From Anaerohabitans sp964387285 (lineage in GTDB: Bacteria; Zhuqueibacterota; Zhuqueibacteria; Residuimicrobiales; Residuimicrobiaceae), in contig CAYLWO010000025.1 in NCBI GenBank assembly GCA_964387285.1, positions 1 through 64,000 on the forward strand: 64,000 nucleotides of DNA, read 5' to 3'. This document shows positions 59,456 through 64,000 of this stretch, piece by piece (within the stretch, counting starts at the first letter, position 1; every line of letters begins with the position of its first letter). The notes beneath the pieces were generated by a model. The model worked only from the letters and a program-made list of their open reading frames with translations, was not told the origin of the DNA and did not search any database. The position numbers and the translations under genes are program-made.

Positions 59456-61393
59456 ATGTTTGATTATATCTGGATCATCCCGGTTTTTCCGCTGCTCGGC
59501 GTTTTCGTTAATGCTTCCTTGGGGCGATGGTGGAAAGGCAACGCTGCCGGCTGGCTGGCTTCCTCAGTGATCGGTCTGCCCTTCGCCGCCAGCCTGATTT
59601 TGTTCTATCAGTTTCTGTCAAGTCCAGTCGAAAGTCGTATGCTGGAAAAAACATTTTTCACCTGGATTGCAGCTGGATCTTTCAGCGCGGAAATCGGAAT
59701 GCAAATCGATGCTCTGTCCATGGTCATGATTCTGATCGTGACCGGCGTTTCTTTCGTGATTCATATCTATGCCATCGGTTATATGCACAACGATCCGGGA
59801 TTTGTGCGTTTCTTTATCTACCTCAATTTGTTCGTGTTTGCCATGTTGATCCTGGTCATGGCCAACAATTTTCTCATGATGTTCATCGGCTGGGAAGGCG
59901 TCGGCTTGTGCTCTTATCTGCTCATCGGTTTTTGGCATCAGGTGGACGCCAATGCCGATGCCGGACGCAAGGCTTTCCTGGTCAATCGCATCGGTGATTT
60001 TGGTTTTCTATTGGCCATCATGCTTATCTTCGTCACCTTCGGCACTGTGGATTTCACGTCTGTGTTTGCACAGGCTGCGTCCAGCTTTGTACCGGGCGAC
60101 GGCGTGCTTTTGGCCATTGCGTTGCTGCTCTTTCTTGGCGCTGTGGGCAAATCGGCGCAAATACCCCTGTACATCTGGTTGCCGGATGCAATGGCCGGTC
60201 CCACGCCTGTGAGCGCGCTGATCCATGCAGCCACCATGGTCACTGCCGGCGTCTATATGGTGGCGCGGGCGAATGTTCTGTACACCCTCTCCCCCGTTGC
60301 GCTCACGGTTGTTGCGGTCATTGGCGCAGCCACGGCTTTTTTCAGTGCCCTGGTCGGCTTGACTCAGTTCGATATTAAACGGGTGCTGGCCTATTCAACC
60401 ATTAGCCAGTTGGGCTTTATGTTTCTCGCCCTGGGCGTTGGCGCTTACGGCGCGGCGATCTTTCATCTGATGACTCATGCATTTTTCAAAGCGCTGCTCT
60501 TTCTGGGCGCCGGCAGCGTCATGCATGCTATGAGCAACCAGGTCGATATGCGGCTCATGGGTGGTTTGCGCAAAAAACTGCCCATCACCTATGGAACCAT
60601 GTTGATCGGAACCCTGGCGATTGCCGGCATTCCCGGATTTTCCGGATTTTTCAGCAAAGATGAAATTCTCTGGCGCGCTTTCAGTGGAGTGAACGGCCAT
60701 CCTGTATTCTGGCTTGTCGGTGTTGCCGCCGCGGCAATGACCACTTTTTACATGTTCCGGCTGATTTTTATGACCTTTCATGGCGCCAGCCGCATCGATC
60801 CGCAAATCGAACGACAAGTACATGAATCACCGGGCATCATGACCATCCCATTGCTGGCGCTGGCTTTGCTTTCCATCATCGGCGGGTATGTCGGCATCCC
60901 TGCGCTCTTGGGCGGCGCTAATCGATTCGAACATTTTTTAGCGCCTGTTTTTGATTCGAGTGAGAACCTGTGGCATTCGTTTGGTTTTGTCACAGCAGGT
61001 CGCTTTAATCATGATGTGGAAGGGATGCTCATGCTACTGGTGTTCCTTTTCACTTTGCTCAGTTTGTGGCTGGCGTATCTGTTCTACATCAAAAACACCC
61101 GCCTGCCGGAATGGGTTGTCACAAAATGTAAAAGAACCTATGCCCTGGTGTATCACAAATTCTATATCGATGAATTGTATCATGCATTGATAGTACGGCC
61201 GCTGCGCAAACTCTCTGATGTCTGGTTATGGAAAATCATGGACATAAAAATCATCGATGGTCTGGTCAATCGCCTTGCGTCCATGGTTGGTGAAAGCGGT
61301 CATGCCTTGGCTGCTTTGCAGACCGGCTCTGTGCAAAACTATGCGTTGCTATTTGTCGTGGGCGTGGCGGCGTTGTTGGCTTTGCTGTTTTAA
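59456..61393 (+). CDS. nuoL: NADH-quinone oxidoreductase subunit L
   Basis: 645 residues; antiporter-like proton-pumping subunit with a long C-terminal lateral helix. Landmarks: NNFLMMFIGWEGVGLCSYLLIGFW, GKSAQIPLYIWLPDAMAGPTPVSALIHAATMVTAGVYMVAR and the HAFFKALLFLGAGSVMHA block with conserved Lys. Starts at the base after the nuoK stop. Confidence 0.98.
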   Translation: MFDYIWIIPVFPLLGVFVNASLGRWWKGNAAGWLASSVIGLPFAASLILFYQFLSSPVESRMLEKTFFTWIAAGSFSAEIGMQIDALSMVMILIVTGVSFVIHIYAIGYMHNDPGFVRFFIYLNLFVFAMLILVMANNFLMMFIGWEGVGLCSYLLIGFWHQVDANADAGRKAFLVNRIGDFGFLLAIMLIFVTFGTVDFTSVFAQAASSFVPGDGVLLAIALLLFLGAVGKSAQIPLYIWLPDAMAGPTPVSALIHAATMVTAGVYMVARANVLYTLSPVALTVVAVIGAATAFFSALVGLTQFDIKRVLAYSTISQLGFMFLALGVGAYGAAIFHLMTHAFFKALLFLGAGSVMHAMSNQVDMRLMGGLRKKLPITYGTMLIGTLAIAGIPGFSGFFSKDEILWRAFSGVNGHPVFWLVGVAAAAMTTFYMFRLIFMTFHGASRIDPQIERQVHESPGIMTIPLLALALLSIIGGYVGIPALLGGANRFEHFLAPVFDSSENLWHSFGFVTAGRFNHDVEGMLMLLVFLFTLLSLWLAYLFYIKNTRLPEWVVTKCKRTYALVYHKFYIDELYHALIVRPLRKLSDVWLWKIMDIKIIDGLVNRLASMVGESGHALAALQTGSVQNYALLFVVGVAALLALLF

Positions 61394-61414
61394 GCGATCG
61401 TCAGGAGTAATTTC

Positions 61415-62968
61415 ATGCTCGATTTGATAACAAACTATTTATTGTCTATTTTAATTTTTCTGCCGCTTCTCGGCGCTTTGCTGCTTTTTGCCGTTCCGCG
61501 ACAGCGGATCGAATTCATTCGTATTTTTACCCTGGCGCTGACTTGCATTATTTTTCTTTTCTCCGTTCCCCTGTTCACATCTTTCAACAACAGTTCCGCT
61601 GATTTTCAATTTGTGGAGAACAGAGAGTGGATGCCCGCTCTGGGTTCCAGTTTTCATGTCGGCATCGACGGCATCAGCTTGATGATGGTTTTATTGACAA
61701 CCCTGCTGACGCCGCTGGTCATTCTCGCCTCCTGGAGCGGCATCGTCAAGCGAGTCAAAGAGTACATGATCACCTTCCTGTTGCTGGAATCGGCCATGAT
61801 CGGCGTCTTTGTTTCACTCGATCTGTTGCTCTTTTATATTTTCTGGGAAGCCATGCTCATTCCCATGTATTTTATCATCGGCGTCTGGGGAGGCCCGCGT
61901 CGTATTTATGCGGCCATAAAATTTTTCCTTTTTACCATGTTCGGCGGCGTGCTCATGCTGGTGGCCATTTTAACGCTCTACTTTATGTATAAAACTCAGG
62001 CCGGCGTGGCCAGCTTTAATTATGCTGATTTAAATCGCATGTTTATTGATCGCACATCCCAGTTCTGGTTGTTTTTGGCCTTTGGCCTGGCTTTTGCCGT
62101 CAAAGTGCCCATGTTCCCGCTGCACACCTGGTTGCCCGACGCCCACGTGGAGGCGCCCACCGGCGGCAGCGCCATTCTGGCCGGCGTGTTACTGAAAATG
62201 GGCACATACGGATTCCTGCGTTTCTGTCTACCTTTGTTTCCGGATGCAGCGATTCGTCTGGCGCCGTTGCTCGGCGTTTTAGCGGTCATCGGCATAATCT
62301 ATGGTGCATTGGTATCCTGGGTGCAACCGGATTTGAAAAAGTTGGTAGCCTATTCCTCCGTCAGCCATCTGGGATTTGTCATGCTCGGCATCTCTAGTTT
62401 GAACATTGAAGCGCTGCAGGGTGGAATTCTGCAAATGGTGAACCATGGATTGTCCACCGGCGCCCTGTTTCTTCTGGTGGGCATGATCTATGAACGGCGA
62501 CATACGAGAATGATTGCGGATTTCGGCGGCCTGGCTTCAGTTACGCCGGTGTTCAGCACGATGTTTCTCATCATCACCCTGTCGTCCATCGGCTTGCCGG
62601 GACTCAACGGTTTTGTCGGCGAGTTTCTCGTTTTGTTGGGCGCCTTTAAAGCGCATCCGGCCATTGCCGTTCCAGCCGCTCTCGGCGTGGTACTATCTGC
62701 CGTTTACATGCTGACCATGTATCAACGGATTCATTTCGGCCCATTGAAACATGAGGAAAACCGGACGGTCCCGGATTTGACCTGGCGGGAAAAATGCACG
62801 CTGCTGCCGCTGTTGCTTTTTTGTTTTTGGATCGGCATTTTTCCCTCTTACTTTTTATACAAATCCGAGGCCACTGTGATGCAGTTATTAAACACCATGC
62901 ATGCGAAACGGCAGGTTCTGCTGGACCGGGTCGTCCAGGCGCCAACGTTGCCGGCCAGGGGGGAATGA
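61415..62968 (+). CDS. nuoM: NADH-quinone oxidoreductase subunit M
   Basis: 517 residues; second antiporter-like subunit. Conserved blocks: LLFYIFWEAMLIPMYFIIGVWGG, KVPMFPLHTWLPDAHVEAPTGGSAILAGVLLKMGTYGFLRF and LKKLVAYSSVSHLGFVMLGI, which contain the Glu and Lys of the proton channel. Confidence 0.98.
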   Translation: MLDLITNYLLSILIFLPLLGALLLFAVPRQRIEFIRIFTLALTCIIFLFSVPLFTSFNNSSADFQFVENREWMPALGSSFHVGIDGISLMMVLLTTLLTPLVILASWSGIVKRVKEYMITFLLLESAMIGVFVSLDLLLFYIFWEAMLIPMYFIIGVWGGPRRIYAAIKFFLFTMFGGVLMLVAILTLYFMYKTQAGVASFNYADLNRMFIDRTSQFWLFLAFGLAFAVKVPMFPLHTWLPDAHVEAPTGGSAILAGVLLKMGTYGFLRFCLPLFPDAAIRLAPLLGVLAVIGIIYGALVSWVQPDLKKLVAYSSVSHLGFVMLGISSLNIEALQGGILQMVNHGLSTGALFLLVGMIYERRHTRMIADFGGLASVTPVFSTMFLIITLSSIGLPGLNGFVGEFLVLLGAFKAHPAIAVPAALGVVLSAVYMLTMYQRIHFGPLKHEENRTVPDLTWREKCTLLPLLLFCFWIGIFPSYFLYKSEATVMQLLNTMHAKRQVLLDRVVQAPTLPARGE

Positions 62969-62969
62969 A

Positions 62970-64000
62970 ATGCAATTTACCATTCCTGAAATTAATTTGA
63001 CGGCCGCCTCTCCCCTGCTGATCATGGTCGCTACCGCTTTGACGGTCACGTTGCTGCCCCTGTTTTATCGATCCGTCAAACAGGAAATCCTCGCCGGCCT
63101 CACTCTCTTTGGTTTGGCTCTCAGCAGTTGGGCCTTGCTGCGTTTGTGGGATCACCCGCAAACCGCGTTCAACGGTTTGTTGATCATAGACCCGTTTGTC
63201 ATCCTCGTGCATCTGCTTTTTCTACTGGCCGCCGGTTTGACCATTCTGCTTTCGCTCAATCAGATCGAAAAAGAGTATTTGCCCTATGGTGAATTTTTCG
63301 GTTTGCTTCTATTCGCCGTATGCGGCATGATGATCATCACCTCCACAGCCAACCTGCTCATCATGTTTCTGGGCTTGGAACTTTTCTCCATCGCGCTTTA
63401 TGTTTTGACCGGATTGCGCAAATCACGCGCGGATTCGGTGGAAGCGGCGTTGAAATACTTTTTACTGGGCGCTTTTGCCTCTGCATTTCTATTGTACGGC
63501 ATGGCCTTGCTCTACGGATTGACCGGAACGTTATCTCTGGAGAACATGAATATTGCCTCATCGGCGCCGGCCATCCTTTCGGCCGCGGTTCTGCTTATTT
63601 TTGTCGGACTTGGCTTTAAAGCCGCATTGGTTCCGTTTCATATGTGGACCCCGGATGTTTACCAGGGTGCGCCAACCCCCATCACCGCTTTTATGTCCAG
63701 CGCCACCAAAGCCGCCGCCTTTATCGTTTTGATCCGCATATTGGATTTCACCGTACAACAGGTAAATTTCCCCTGGTCTAAACTGCTTGTCGTTGTGGCG
63801 GTCTTGACGATGTGCGTAGGTAATCTGCTGGCCATCAAACAGGACAACATCAAGCGCATGTTGGCCTATTCCAGCATCAGCCATGCAGGCTATCTGCTGG
63901 TCGGCCTGACCGCCATGACTGAAAACGGAGTGACCGCACTCGTTTTTTATCTGTTTGTCTATGCAGTCATGAACATAGGCGCGTTCGGTGTGCTTTCCTA
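62970..64000 (+). CDS. nuoN: NADH-quinone oxidoreductase subunit N, 3' end outside window
   Basis: 343 codons visible from ATG 62970, which has GGGGGGAAT upstream and sits one base after the nuoM stop; E. coli NuoN has 485. Third antiporter-like subunit: NLLIMFLGLELFSIALYVLTG, KAALVPFHMWTPDVYQGAPTPITAFMSSATKAAAFIVLIR and IKRMLAYSSISHAGYLLVGL are its blocks. The reading frame is open to the window edge. Confidence 0.96.
   Translation, partial: MQFTIPEINLTAASPLLIMVATALTVTLLPLFYRSVKQEILAGLTLFGLALSSWALLRLWDHPQTAFNGLLIIDPFVILVHLLFLLAAGLTILLSLNQIEKEYLPYGEFFGLLLFAVCGMMIITSTANLLIMFLGLELFSIALYVLTGLRKSRADSVEAALKYFLLGAFASAFLLYGMALLYGLTGTLSLENMNIASSAPAILSAAVLLIFVGLGFKAALVPFHMWTPDVYQGAPTPITAFMSSATKAAAFIVLIRILDFTVQQVNFPWSKLLVVVAVLTMCVGNLLAIKQDNIKRMLAYSSISHAGYLLVGLTAMTENGVTALVFYLFVYAVMNIGAFGVLS

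Overview
The window looks like part of a metagenome-assembled genome from the FCB group of Bacteria. The affiliation is inferred. Four large secreted proteins end in type IX secretion (T9SS) C-terminal sorting domains with YPNP-type motifs, which fits Calditrichota, KSB1, Ignavibacteria and relatives better than Proteobacteria. Genes are mostly bacterial-standard with AGGAG-type ribosome sites. One 100-N scaffold gap (26990-27089) confirms a draft assembly.

Layout. 1-7.8 kb: glycogen branching enzyme (3' end cut off by the window), a methyltransferase, an outer-membrane barrel, RlmI-type rRNA methyltransferase, a small tail-fibre-chaperone-like secreted protein, a PmoA-family protein overlapping a macro-domain gene. 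8-12.4 kb: RmuC, YceI, a P-loop protein paired with an OPA-type transporter. 12.9-15.5 kb: three tandem paralogous secreted proteins of unknown function, then tRNA-Arg(CCT). 15.8-19.5 kb: a heparinase-like T9SS cargo and a Gly/Met-rich lipoprotein. 19.7-22.5 kb: a peroxide-defence cluster (PerR-like regulator, catalase, 1-Cys-type peroxiredoxin). 22.7-33.4 kb: patatin/Omp85 protein, metallo-beta-lactamase-fold protein, PfkB sugar kinase across the N gap, DUF1593 protein, a HesB/IscA-like selenoprotein with an in-frame UGA, an ABC transporter pair, GNAT and an MFS exporter. 33.7-40.3 kb: a 1083-residue SdrB/DUF11 repeat surface protein, a pseudouridine synthase and a beta-helix T9SS cargo. 40.5-48.3 kb: radical SAM protein, thioredoxin and PHP membrane protein, SpoVG, then an ECF sigma / anti-sigma-HEAT / twin DUF4097 operon. 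48.6-50.7 kb: a small orphan protein and another T9SS cargo. 50.9-64 kb: a complete-order nuoABCDEFGHIJKLMN respiratory complex I operon, cut in nuoN by the window end.

The most notable item is the 100-residue selenoprotein at 28944-29246. Its UGA falls exactly where IscA-type proteins have their first iron-sulfur cysteine, and a bacterial SECIS-like hairpin with a GGU loop and a bulged U lies 26 nt downstream. Conventional gene calling splits or loses it. Other notable points are at least four families of short palindromic repeats that sit mainly between convergent genes, a probably leaderless perR transcript, and a 55-bp exact duplication flanking the N gap that shows the gap is an assembly artefact inside an intact gene.
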